Part shown: one piece after another, positions 9,246-20,205 of the stretch
How the letters are laid out: the number at the start of each line of letters is the position of its first letter
Position numbering within the stretch: the first letter of the stretch is position 1
Assembly (NCBI GenBank): GCA_043228905.1
Contig: JBHGNT010000002.1
Location: 8,866,001 to 8,930,000, forward strand
Length of the DNA: 64,000 bases
Direction of reading: 5' to 3'
From: Azolla caroliniana
Taxonomy: Eukaryota > Polypodiophyta
The notes under the pieces: model-generated
Database searches by the model: none
What the model was told of the DNA's origin: nothing
Seen by the model: only the letters and a program-made list of their open reading frames with translations
Translations under genes and position numbers: made by a program

Positions 9246-12200
9246 GTCGACTTCTGCTTCAAATAGCGCATCTAGTCCGGAAGACGTATGGTTCGTCGAC
9301 TTCGGTGCCTCGAACCATATGACGTCTCATCAAGAATGGTTTCGAGAACTTCGAGAGCTGAACTAACCCGGCTATGTTGAAACCGGAGACGATGCTATGC
9401 ATCAGATCGACACATCGGGAATGTCTCATTCAGCAAAGAAGGTAACCAAACTTTTATTAAGAATGTCTTGCATGTACCAACCATTACAAAGAATTTGGTC
9501 TCCGTCGGCCAAATAGTTGAGCAAGGGATGAAAGTATGATTTAATCAAGGCGGTTGCTTCATCGAAAAAGAGGGCCGACTCATCGCTCGCAGACGAAGAG
9601 AGGGCCAAATGTTCATTCTCGATTCACATGAGATGAAATCAGCCATGTTCGCAAAGGGCACAAAAGCCGATTCCGACATAGAGTTATGGCACAACCGGAT
9701 TGGCCATATCAACCTCCAAAAGCTCAAGGCAATGCAATCGAAAGGAGTCTTCATGGGGCTCCCGATATTCAAGGAGAAAGAGATTGAAGGCATGTGTGCC
9801 ACTTGCCAATTCGGCAAGCAACATCGGCGCCCATTTCCGAAGGAGCAGAATGTGAGCCTTTACTCAACATAATTCATTCCGATGTATGGGGTCTGGCTCA
9901 TACGACTACATTTGGCGGATGCCGATATTATGTGACCTTCATCGACGATTTCTCTAGGCACACCTAGATCTACCCCATGCGGCAAAAGAACAAAGTGTTT
10001 GGACACTTCCAAAAATTTAAGAATGAAGTCGAGAAAGCCACGGGTCGACATGTACGATGTCTTCGGTCGAATGGAGGTAAGCAATACTTCTCCGAATTTT
10101 TTTTGGCTTTTCTACGGAAAGACAGAATTCAGCAAGAGTTTTCGTGTTGACATACGCCACAACAAAATAGAGTCGTTGAACGAAAGAATTGGCATATCCT
10201 CGAAGTAGCATGAGCCATGATGAATGAAAAGCACCTGCTGAAGTCGTACTGGGTAGGAGCGGCGAACACGGCCGTATACCTCATGAATCGGTGTACGACA
10301 TTGGGTGTGCACAACTTACTCTACACAAGAAGTTTTTCGGAAAGAAGTCAGACCTATCACATATTCGGATATTCGGCTCCATTGTGTATGTGCACATCCC
10401 CGACGAGAAGCGACAAAAGCTCAACCCGAAGTCGGAGAAATGTATCCTCATAGGATACTCTTTGGAGCAAAAGGGGTACAAGTGTTATAACCCCTCAACT
10501 CGGAAATCTCAAGTAAGTCGAGACGTCGTTTTCGACGAGTCCGCATCTTGGTACGCACCAGAGACAACTTCGACTCTAGTTCCACTCGATCCGAAATCCG
10601 CTGAAATAGAAATAGAAGCCAAAGATCGGCTCACGCACATGTTCGAAGAAAGCCCGATTATGACAAGGCTTAGCTCGCAACGGCAAAAGGGTGGCACCTC
10701 CATCAAATGGACGTAAAGAACGCCTTTCTTCAAGGTGAAAATCAAAGCACATCTCGGCCGAGTCCGAAGCTAGAAAAAGGGAAGGCGAAAATGTCGGAGT
10801 ATGAAGACGATCACTTCGACAGCAACGAATCGACTCACACCCTTGATAGTGAGTTCAAAGGCCTTGACATCCGGACAACTGGAGTGAAAAAAGCCTTAGT
10901 ATCTGCAAATGACAAGCTCCGTCGATCCACCCGTGAAAAGAACCCCATAAGCCGATTCGGCTACAACGATTATATGGCGTACCATTATGCCTTTATGATC
11001 AAGGTAGTGACAGTACCGGAGCCGAAATCGTTTTCCGAAGCCGCGAAGAACCCCAGATGGGTTGAAGTGATGAATGAGGAGATACAAGCACTCACCAAAA
11101 AGAACACATGGGATCTTGTCCCCCACTCACCGCACAAGAAGGCAATCAGCTGCAGATGGATCTACAAGGTGAAGTATAACGCCGACGGCTCCGTAAACCG
11201 CTACAAAGCTCGACTCGTAGTAAAAGGATACACACAGACGCACGGAGTCGATTATGAAGAGACATTTGCACCGGTGGCAAAGATGACGACTGTGTACAAC
11301 CACCCGATTTTGAATCACATACTCATCCGAAATCCGTGTGCCGACGCAAGAAGCCACTCTACGGCCTCAAGCAAGCACCGCATGCTTGGCATTCGAAGAT
11401 TACGCATTATCTTCATCAAATCGGCTTTCAAATGTCAAAATATGACAACTCCCTCTATGTACGAAACGATTCTAGAAGCTCGATTGTCATCATCATATAC
11501 GTGGATGATCTAGTTATTGGAGGTGACCATTTAGTCAACATCAACAAGGTGAAATCCCTCCTCTCCGGCAAATTCGAGATGACGGACATGAAGGAGCTCC
11601 ATTACTTCCTTGGCATCGAGGTAATTTGGACTTCGGCCAGGTATTATGATATCTCAACGGCACTACATTCTCAACTTGTTATACAAGTTCGGGATGACAA
11701 CGTGTAAATCTATGGAAACCCCCCTCAATCGAAACCTCAAACTAGATGCCGATTCCGGCACAGACGAGTGTGACCCGACTCAATATCGACAACTGATCGA
11801 GATCCTCATCTATATCACGATTTCTCAACCCGACCTTAACTATCTGGTCGGCCTCCTTAGCTAATTCATGCAAACTATGCGAGATATCCATTTCGATTGC
11901 GCTCAGAGAGTATTAAGATACATGAGCAGCACAATGGATTACGACATTCTCTACGCATCGGCCACACCAATTCGACTCGAATGGTACATAAATGCCGACT
12001 GGGCCAGCTACAGAGCTGATCGACGATCGACCTCCGGATTTTTCTTCTCGCTCGGTAGCAGAGGAATATCTTGGAGTAGTAAGAAGCAGCCTATCGTTGC
12101 ACTTTCGAGTACGGAGGCCGAATACAGGGGCGCCACCATAGCTGCATGTGAAGCCGTATGGCTCAAGAGGATCTTGAAGGATTTGGGTGTTCCCATCAAG

Positions 12201-12420
12201 GATCCGACTCCAATTTACTGCGACAAAATGAGCAGTATATATCTGGCTCGGAACCCAGTGTTCCACGCACGCACAAAGCATATCGAAGTGCACTACCATT
12301 TCATTTGAGAGTGTGGTCAGGCCAGAGATGTCGATCTTCTACACATCAACACGAATCTTCAGACAACCGACATCTTCACCAAAACCCTAGGAGTCGACAA
12401 GCTTCGGTAATTCATGTCAG
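9246..12420 (+). pseudogene. copia-4 pol: protease, integrase, RT, RNase H
   Basis: The protease active site reads VDFGASNHM (9296 on), where the conserved D-S/T-G has become D-F-G. Integrase follows (HNRIGHIN at 9691, CATC at 9797) but is riddled with stops in the catalytic core. The hinge region holds a misplaced RT piece (10689-10741). RT proper runs from about 11020 (NTWDLVPHSP) through KPLYGLKQAPHAW (11356) to YVDDLVIGG (11500), with the segment between the MTTV and QPPDF words missing. RNase H lies at 11935-12310 (NADWASYRADRRSTSGFFFSLGS, then VALSSTEAEYRGATIAACEAVW). The copy is clearly inactive. Confidence 0.9.
10689..10741 (+). other. Displaced reverse-transcriptase segment inside copia-4 hinge
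   Basis: Here the translation reads [17 protein letters not shown], which belongs inside the RT core (in copia-2 it is at about 55945-55995). It sits about 600 bases upstream of where it should be, and the RT proper lacks the corresponding stretch at about 11294. Confidence 0.8.
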
Positions 12421-12578
12421 ACCTTGGATTGACGATCCCTGACTTGCCAAGCTTGAGGGGGAGTGCAAGCGAGAACCAGATACCGTCTTAACGGGGTACG
12501 AACCGAAGCGGACACCGGAGATCATCCGAACCGGATATTGGATACCACATCAATCGAAAGGAACCGACCTGATTTGAG

Positions 12579-12590
12579 CTTGAGGGGGCA
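12579..12590 (+). other. Polypurine tract of copia-4
   Basis: TTGAGGGGGCA abuts the 3' LTR. A second, similar tract (TTGAGGGGGAG) occurs upstream near 12452-12464, as if the stretch between them were a duplicated 3' untranslated segment. Confidence 0.75.
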
Positions 12591-13049
12591 TGTTGGGAAT
12601 CAAGCTCAACATAGTGCAACGTGTGAACATACCTTTTGAGAATCAATGATTACTCAAAAGTCAAGAGTCACACTGCTACTCTCTACACATTAACTATGTG
12701 TCATAGAATCATATCCTATGTCACATAACTAATGAGTTACATATTCCCCATAACTATGAGTCTTCACATTCCCCAAGAGAGAGTGGTTGTTGTAGTGAGT
12801 TAATGAAGAGAGAGGGTGACTATATATAAAGCCCTCCTCATACTTCATACTAAGTCAGTTGTGATTCCTTGTAATGCTACATTTTTGTATCTCTTACTTT
12901 ACTTGTGAACATACATCTTCTTCTTGAGTATTCCTTTTTCTATCTATCTTGTGTTCTCTCTTCTCTCCTCTAATTCCTATCACACATACACACATAACAC
13001 ACATCTCTTCCGCAACCCACTACACAAGAATCATACCCAATTCTTTACA
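12591..13049 (+). repeat. 3' LTR of copia-4 (459 bp)
   Basis: It starts TGTTGGGAATC and ends ATTCTTTACA, and aligns over its full length with the 5' LTR. Differences include a 2-base deletion after the TATA box and a 6-base insertion (CAACCC region) near the end. Confidence 0.96.
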
Positions 13050-13054
13050 CATAT
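13050..13054. repeat. Target-site duplication CATAT (right) of copia-4
   Basis: Directly follows the 3' LTR and matches 7698-7702. Confidence 0.93.
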
Positions 13055-14100
13055 CAACTAGAGTGCCTCCAATGAGTATATCCAAGTTGATACCTAGCTA
13101 AGCGATGACAATATGGAGTTCTTTTCCTTCTTTTAAATCAAATGTGTTCAAACATAAAAATCACATCTTAAATACAAGATTTGAAGAACAATGATTGCAT
13201 CCATCTCATAAGAAGAAATGGAATTATGTTTTCAACCTATCTTGAAATCAATGTCGTCCAAGAGACTATATTATGGAATGGAAGTCTTTTGAAGCCCCTT
13301 CATTTCGTTGTATCCCCATGCTTTCTCATCTCTTTAAATAGTTGAATTGCCTTGTTAGCATAGCCTAGAATCATGAAAGAACAAGATACCACATTTAACC
13401 TTCCACAATATACAAAACCATCATTAGTGTATGAGTTGAGGATGCATATTCCAAACCCTATTTTTAGATACAACTATGCATTTCTTATCCAGTTTCTACT
13501 ACTCGAAAACTTCCACATGTTTTCAAGGCACAAACAATGTGATGACATTCAAAGATATAACTTCCGAATGCCTATGTAGGTGCCATATAAAAGCATCCTC
13601 CCCCCACCTGTTTTCAACCTATCTTGAAATCAGTGTTGTCTTGAGTGTCTCCGTAAGAAAGCCACATTTCATATACATATTCAGCAAGACAGTTCCAACA
13701 ATCACATTACTTCCAAGTAATCCTTACTTTGTTATCACCACATTCATTCCTTGGCCTTTGCTAACAACACATGCATGTCCACCTTGGCCAATACATATCC
13801 TCTAATGAGTGAGGTCCAAAGCACCACATTTGAAAGCCATGTGTAAAAATTTTATCATTTTCAGCTTTTAATGAGCTCATCCATTCTGACAAAATAGAAA
13901 AACTTCTTCCCTTTCTATACATATCCCATGTTGCCACGTGTGCTTTCAACAAACCAGAAAATAAGTCTTGAAGGTCTTTCTTCTTGGCCCAAGACTTGAG
14001 ATTGCATAGAATCTCAGTTATTTCTTTCTTTTCAACTGCTCATAGACTGCCATTGACATACATAACTCCCAAGATAGTACCAAGAACAGTTATACATAGC
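13055..14100 (-). pseudogene. PPR pseudogene, upstream part (split by copia-4)
   Basis: The minus-strand translation, over several frames, follows consecutive PPR repeats. Words read are HACVVSKGQGMNVVIT and GLLGSNVIVGTVLLNMYMKCGF (about 13780-13650), ITLFVP..KHVEVF or in another frame ALKTCGSFRVVETG (about 13545), and YANKAIQLFKEMRKHGD (about 13345). HNIVSWTTLISR (about 13260) and LDILIGGTLVDM (about 13075) follow. The last word joins ATCGSLSDAYKVFDGL at 7697 once copia-4 is removed. It has PLS-type spacing typical of large land-plant PPR families. No intact reading frame remains. Confidence 0.72.
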
Positions 14101-14159
14101 CACATGCCTCATATCAGTGGAGGAAATACCTAAAGAGGTGGTGGATACATCCAACGTAT

Positions 14160-15875
14160 ACAATAATTAACCATGTAAAATAGATTCATCTTTTCCCATC
14201 TCTTCTTAAAAACCTCTTTCTTTCAAAAGACTGCATTTGAATCACCCTTGATAGTGTCATATTCCCCTTTTAGTATATGCACCAAAGTCAACCAAATCTT
14301 CTTGACTACATCCACAACATTCCAATGTTGAATTTGCTGAAATATCCTTTGACATCTACTAGTCCACAAAACCCATAATGTTATGGAACTAATAGTCTCC
14401 CAAACCACCTCATTATGTACTGAATTAATAGGCATACACGACGACATTTCCTCAACATATCGACCTCTTGTATGTAATGCAAAGGTAACCTTTTCTTGTT
14501 CATAATCTTGTACCTCACCCTTAATAGCAATGCAGATCATTGCCCTCATTTATATACTCTAGAGCCATATACCTCATGCAATAGATGTAATATCCTTTTC
14601 CAAACCAATTTAGCAGTCGTACATGACCAGAATATGTGATGAAGAGACTCCATCTCTAATCCACAAAAATCACACATCTTATCCATATCCTTACAATGCA
14701 TCCAAACCCTAACAGGAACCATCTAAATAGAATAATCTTCTTTGGAATTTGCATAGCCCATAGCCATTTCCAAAATGTTGTCATATGAGTAGAATCAACA
14801 TTATAACTCAACCATGTTGTAGCTGTTGTCGGGCAATGAGCTATCCTATGTCGTAACATCTCTATCCTAATCCCATTCCAATTCACATAATGGTTTTTTT
14901 CCCACTACCCATAGATCCCACCATGGATGAATAACATTAGGATCAGGGTTTGGATCCAAATCTTATCTCCCTTAGCGAGAATTCTAGTGGGTTTTAATGT
15001 AGCCTCAGCGAGACATTCATCTTCTAAGGGGATCAACCGTAATCATCCATCCTGTAAAACATCATAACTCAAGAAAGTATCCTTATCTCGAAGGCCACAG
15101 ACTCCAAGTAAAATTTGAAAATAAACCCACCCACTTATGACAATTAGAATGTATATTATCCATCAAGGGTAGCTGCAATTTCCTTAACTCATCAACCATC
15201 ATCTTTCCTTCTCTTATTCCTCTATATTCTTGTTGCATAATATCAATAGGATTTTCACGAACAAAGCGTTGCACTTACTAAGAGATGAGGCAAAAGATGA
15301 ATCCACTTGAGCCCAATTTAATCTCATTCTCCACCCCAACATAGATCCTTCATCATCTAGAAATAAAGGATTCCAAACCAAGGGTTGATGTAACCATTCA
15401 TCCTTCAAAGTGGGCCAAACTTGTTGCAAATTATCTTTTAGGGACCACCAAGATCGCGTTATCGTAGCAAAGAACCTATCATTCTGAAATACTATCTTAT
15501 GCGAATGAAAGTTAGGAATAAACCACCATAGAAGAGACCTTGTCCATTCACCTCCAGTTTTCGAGAAGACCTCTTTCATTCTTAACTGAAGAAGCATCTT
15601 CCATAGTTCATTTCCTAGCAGTAAACCTCACACTATAAATTTTGCCAATAGTGGCTTACATTGCATTAGAGGATCTACCAAACCTAAACCCCCTTGAGAG
15701 GTCGTTGCTATAATAGTTTTCCAAGCTACCTTTGGTCTAACATTCTTAAAATTAGTGGAACCCCATAAGAAATTTCTAATCTACCTCTGTAACTTTGACA
15801 ACAAAGATCTGGAGAATAATCAAGAGGAAAAAATATACCACATTGAGGAGAGTAATACTTGATTAACATAATTAG
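14160..15875 (-). mobile_element. LINE-1: L1-type retrotransposon 3' end
   Basis: The minus-strand translation begins inside the region after the RT core (RNFLWGSTNFKNVRPKVAWKTIIATTSQGGLGLVDP, about 15770-15665) and continues with SLLWWFIPNF and WNPLFLDDEG. The reverse-transcriptase zinc-binding region follows (FWKWLWAMQIPKKIILFRW near 14790) and the C-terminal SITLWVLWTSRC near 14395. Endonuclease and RT core are missing, so it is 5'-truncated, as usual for LINEs, and has several stops. LINE-2 at 40490-42300 is from the same family. Confidence 0.8.
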
Positions 15876-15879
15876 ACTT

Positions 15880-16393
15880 ATTGTAGAGACAAGTGCTTAA
15901 TTACGTAACTAGCGCTTAAGATTTACTTAGTTGAAGAACACTTGATGGATAGTATTAACGGATAGAGAACATGATTAGAGAAACAAAGTTCGATTCCCAT
16001 CCCATGGTAAAATAGGGTAGAGGCTCCACCCACACATGCAAAAACCCAATGCGAATTCACAGGACAAAGGTAGTGATCACTAAATTTTTAGCATAGCAGG
16101 ATCTTCTGGTAAGTGTTGAATAAGCAAAATATATGAGGCCATTGGACCTCATCAAATTCTTTTGTGACACCTTTTCATTCGACTAAACAAATCATTGAGA
16201 CCGTGTTGCTACTGTGTGTGACCTGTCAGTGATGAAAAATCTAGAGTCTAGTACTATCAAGCTCTCTTGGTGAGGATGGATGGATAGTGGCGATGAAGAG
16301 AGGAACAACCATTGTGGTTTTGGAGGTTCTAGGGTGGGTTTTTGAACGGTGACTTTGTTTCATTGGCCATATCGGTTTGTTGTTGTTGTGACA
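15880..16393. other. No recognisable feature
   Basis: AT-rich, no convincing coding signal and no repeat structure seen. Confidence 0.5.
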
Positions 16394-16473
16394 TGTTACC
16401 CTGTACGAGATGTACGGAGAGTCAAGTGTGATGAGCGAGGGTTGAATGTTATCATGATGTTGTGTATATGTAG
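16394..16473 (+). repeat. 80-bp direct repeat, copy 1
   Basis: It starts TGTTACCCTGTACGAGATG and differs from copy 2 (17865-17944) at three positions only, without gaps. The flanks of the two copies do not match. Confidence 0.92.
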
Positions 16474-16499
16474 GGGGTATAAATGTAGTTGTGAGTCTA

Positions 16500-17560
16500 T
16501 ACGTATGTGAACACATGACCGGATGGGCTGAACGGCCAAAATGATGATGAAGTCGGGACGATCACCGGCTTGTGGTGGCTAGACAACCAACGGCCGGAGC
16601 AGTGGCCGAACGGCAAGCAGTGGCGGCAACCGGATGGCCATGACAAAGACAGTGGTGTCGGCCTCACAGTAGCCTGATAGTGGCAGTGGCCGAACAGCGG
16701 CCAGAGCAGTGGTGATCGGATAGCCGATGAAGAAATGGCGGAAATAACCAGAAACAGCCGGTAAGAACGGCCAGACGGACTAAAAAGGACCGGGACGGAC
16801 AAACGGATGGACCGGAAGTGTCGGACAGAGACGGTAAAAGAAGTGGCTGAAAACAAGGCGGCGACCGGGAAGCAGTCGTCTGCAGTCGGGGCGGCCAAAA
16901 TGCACAGAAGTGGCCGAAATGCAGCCAGAATGACCAGAGTGGCTGAAATGTGGCCAGAAAGGCCGGACAACTGACGTCGAAACGACGGGCCGGATAGTGT
17001 AGGCAACAGATAGAGGAGTGGGGACAACCAACGGTCATGAGTGGCCGGTAGACTGATAGAGACAAAGAAATGGAGATAGTGACGAAGAGACCTTGGAATG
17101 AGAGAAAGAACGAACAACCGAACACCCGGACTACTGGATCGCCAGAAACAGAGAAGGAACTAGAACACACAGAGAAGAAAGTGCAGAGTATAGAAGAGAA
17201 GGAAGAGAAGGCATAGAACATAGGATGGGGAAAAACGAGAAAGGAAGAAGAAGACAAATACGAAAGAAGAAGTAGATGAAGAGAGGAGAGAAAGGAAGGC
17301 AAAGAGAAGCAGGAAACGAAAGCAGAAAGAAAGAGGAGGAAGAGGAAGTTAAAAGCTGAGACAAACGGCTAAGAAGGAACTGCAAGAATGACAAGAGCAT
17401 AAGAAGAAACAGAACCAAGAGAGAGAGGAGAAAAGCAGACAGAAAACAGAAAAAAGCATCCAAGGAATTTCGAAAAAAACCTAAGGGCATGTGCAAAATT
17501 TTAAAAACATGACGGTACATACTAGCATTTTCAAAATAGAAAGGCACCAACGGAATTTCA
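16500..17560. other. Purine-rich block between direct repeats
   Basis: From about 17140 to 17480 the plus strand is overwhelmingly A and G. From about 16520 to 17060 it is GC-richer and full of GGCCGAA/GGCCAGA-like words. Open frames on the minus strand (for example 16664-17302) are composition artefacts rich in Ser, Leu and Phe, not genes. It could be the inside of a non-autonomous element bounded by the 80-bp repeats. Confidence 0.6.
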
Positions 17561-17864
17561 AAAACTCATCAACCTAAAAGAAATGGATGTGATCCACACG
17601 TGACTCACAAGATACAAAGAAGAACACACATAAATACAATGTTTTTTGACGACCCAAATGATGTTACCAAAGTTCATAAGTCGACAGAACGAGAATGTTC
17701 GTGTCGCAGAAGAGTTGCTAACCGACAAAGATGTTCGAGTCAAGCACTCCAATCGAGGGAGTCAATCAATGAAAGGACCGATGGAAGTTCCGATCGAAGA
17801 AATATCATCATCAAGGCATGTGGGATCGACGTGCAAGGCACTTTCCCACGGGCGTGCCATATTG

Positions 17865-17944
17865 TGTTACCCTGTACGAGATGTACAGAGAGTCAAGTGT
17901 GATGAGAGAGGGTTGAATGTTATCATGATGTTGTGTATGTGTAG
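17865..17944 (+). repeat. 80-bp direct repeat, copy 2
   Basis: Second copy of the 16394-16473 repeat, 1471 bases downstream in the same orientation, with 77 of 80 positions identical. Confidence 0.92.
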
Positions 17945-18317
17945 TAACAAATTCGATGAATGTTGAAAATCTTTGGAATCTTCGGTTCCTTGACATTCAT
18001 GCAACACACCAATAAGGGCTTGCCCCATAATTATAAAACTCTTCCACAAGACCTAGAAGTTCTATTTGGAGGCAATGTTACAAAAGTTGTAGTTGGAAAA
18101 CGTGAAATGCACATACCCATCAATCAAATAAGGTCAACGAATATCCTAATTGCCTACTATGTTCCTGGAATAACAAATTTAGGATATTCACTGACCTCAT
18201 TTGATTAGTGAAGCAACTGCCAATGGAGCCATAATAGAATTTGTTTTAATTGTGTTATTATCTTACACCAACTACCTACTAGAGAAATATTGAAAACCTC
18301 ATACCCAAAACTTGGTT

Positions 18318-18325
18318 GTCTTTAT
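18318..18325. repeat. 8-bp target duplication GTCTTTAT (left) of the MITE
   Basis: Identical to 18731-18738, directly outside the inverted termini. Eight bases is the size made by hAT transposases. Confidence 0.9.
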
Positions 18326-18730
18326 TAACAATTGGCAACGGTTCAGGTTTAGGTTTTTAAAAATGGTTATGTTCGGTTTCAACAGTTAGAAACCGTAGTT
18401 TAAATGGTTTAATGGTTTTTTATTTATTATTATTATTTTTTAAATTTTAAAAAAAAATTAAAATTATTTTTTAACATTCTTTTCATTTTTAGACCTTATT
18501 CTCACATTTTAGGAACATCTTAAAAATTTTAAAATTAAAACAAATAAAATATGATAAATTTTAAAAATTTTAAAATTAAAATTTGACCTATGTTGAAAAT
18601 CGAAACCAAACCACGAAACCAGTTCGGTTTAACGGTTTCGTGGTTCGATTCGGTTTGGTTCAAGTTTCAAAATTTTTAAACAGTTCAGTTTGGACCCTCT
18701 CAAACCGAACCGAAATATTGCCAATTGTTA
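18326..18730. mobile_element. hAT-type MITE (405 bp), complete
   Basis: The ends are perfect 13-bp inverted repeats, TAACAATTGGCAA and its complement TTGCCAATTGTTA, with further looser complementarity inward (GGTTC.GGTTT.GG words). A perfect 8-bp duplication GTCTTTAT flanks it. The centre is very AT-rich with self-complementary runs. There is no transposase, so it was moved by an enzyme supplied from elsewhere. Confidence 0.92.
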
Positions 18731-18738
18731 GTCTTTAT
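18731..18738. repeat. 8-bp target duplication GTCTTTAT (right) of the MITE
   Basis: Second copy of the duplication at 18318-18325. Confidence 0.9.
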
Positions 18739-19888
18739 CCTCTTCAATTGATAGGCAAAACATTAATCCTAGCTCACACAAAATTAGGGAACCTCACCAC
18801 CAATATCAAGTTTTACTTTGACATTATTGTTTGGTCATATGAACCCAAAATGAATGAAAATAGGTATGAGTAAAAAAGAAAGACTATTGTAGTGAATTCA
18901 CTCTAACATGTGTGAAGTATTGCAAAACACATGGTTGGATGGTAACAAATACATTGCCACCTTTATTGATGAACTCTACAAGATTTACAATTCAGTATTT
19001 TATGAAGGCAAAAATCTAGAGGTTTAATTGTCCTCACAACCTATAAATCTTACGTGGAGAATCAATGTCAAAGCAAAATAAGCACAATTAGAACAATGGA
19101 AATGAATATGTTTCATGAGAATGGAGAAAGTTTTGACAAGAGCGTGACAATAGAGATGAGCATATTGTTCCTTACAACTGCAACAAACTAGCATCATGAA
19201 AGGAAATAATTAAACACGATTGGATATTGGTCATAGTATGTTCACAATCAGTTCCAACAATATGCTATTGTGATAACTTGCACCTCATAAAGTTATTGGC
19301 TTGAGCACTCCATATGGAGTGTTGTTTTACCACAAACCAAATCTCTCACATCTTGCAGAATTCCATGCCACTCCCTGTAATCATATTCTACAAGAAAAGG
19401 GAACAAAATAAGGTCCACCTGCTAGAAAACATACTTTTATTGGTTACGGAGAATAAACCAAAAATAAAACTTACAAATTATTTTATCCCAGACAAGGCAA
19501 TTTCTATCAAGTTGATATGTCATATTTGATGAGGAGGCCATATTGTGAAAATATGCACTCTATGTGTGAAACAAGTGCGGGACACTCAAGAACTTGAACC
19601 AAAGAGGATGGGATTAGTTTGAATTGTTGATGTCAGAGTGCTCGAAACATTTCACCTTCAACACTTGCTTTTTGGGGAATGTTTATTTCTTATAGTATTC
19701 TCGGGTGCAGTGTATTACATGATTGTGTGTGCTCGCGAAGATGTCATCTACAAAAGTTGAGGCACAACTCTGACAATAGTAGTTGCAAGTGTGAGGTTGG
19801 CGATGGTAGGTCACAGTGTCAACAATGTCTCATATTGTTGCAGCAAGATTAAGCCCTTTCCTCTATCAAGAGGAAAGCTTCAGTCACA

Positions 19889-20205
19889 AGCTTTGCTTGA
19901 AGCTTGAGGAAATGCCCCTTTCCTCATGACTTCGAGAAAAAGGGAAGGTCGAGACATGAGCTTTGCTTGACGCTTGAGGAAATGCCCCTTTCCTCATGAC
20001 TTCGAGAAAAAGGGAAGGTCGAGACATGAGCTTTCCTTGAAGCTCGAGGAAAGGCCCCTTTCCACATGGTTTGAAGGAAAACACTGGAAGTTCGAAACAC
20101 AACCTTTCCTTGAAACTCAAGGGAAGGCCCACTTCCATCTAGTTTGGAGGAAACGATCGACGAAGATTTCCTTGAAGCAAGGGTCAAGGCCCATCTTCAA
20201 GAAAA
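19889..20205. repeat. 70-bp tandem repeat, about 4.3 copies
   Basis: Units recur at 19901, 19971, 20041 and about 20113, each containing GAGGAAATGCCCCTTTCC-like and CTTTGCTTGA-like words. The first two units are nearly identical; the later ones are diverged and spaced 70-72 bases. Open frames through it are side effects of the repeat. Confidence 0.9.

Larger units (their letters stand above)
7703..13049 (+). mobile_element. copia-4: complete, inactive Ty1/copia element (5347 bp)
   Basis: Both LTRs, primer-binding site, gag, pol and polypurine tract are present, bracketed by the 5-bp duplication CATAT. The gag start (LPSEKLERNNFSSWDYKMHQYL) resembles copia-2 and copia-5, so it is a divergent relative of family B. 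The LTRs differ by about 24 substitutions over roughly 450 aligned bases (counted by hand), plus a 2-base and a 6-base gap. Coding parts hold many stops and shifts and a displaced RT segment. It is inserted in a PPR pseudogene. Confidence 0.96.
17950..19560 (+). pseudogene. Old copia relic carrying a MITE
   Basis: Two separated pieces resemble copia pol. Near 18060-18210 the words VTKVVVGKREMHI and IAYYVPGITNLG fit the region just after the protease (VYYVPGLKxNLLS). Near 19305-19540, in another frame, TPYGVLFYHKPNLSHL, then KHTFIGYGE and TKNKTYKLFYP, fit the end of integrase (TPYEVLFGRKPNVSHL...CIFIGYGE). The stretch between is decayed, and a 405-bp MITE is inserted at 18326-18730. No LTRs were found. 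It is much older than the other copia elements here. Confidence 0.55.

Noticed and set aside
16497-17550. Minus-strand open frames of 139-212 residues that look like membrane proteins
   Set aside because: They come from a purine/pyrimidine-biased strand, overlap each other in all frames and show no conserved motif.
17600-17902. 100-residue plus-strand frame with Cys/Arg-rich stretches
   Set aside because: Ends inside the 80-bp direct repeat, has no recognisable domain, and a second frame over the same bases is equally open.
19889-20205. Possible CRISPR-like or coding repeat array
   Set aside because: Units are contiguous 70-bp tandem repeats without spacers, in a eukaryotic repeat region.
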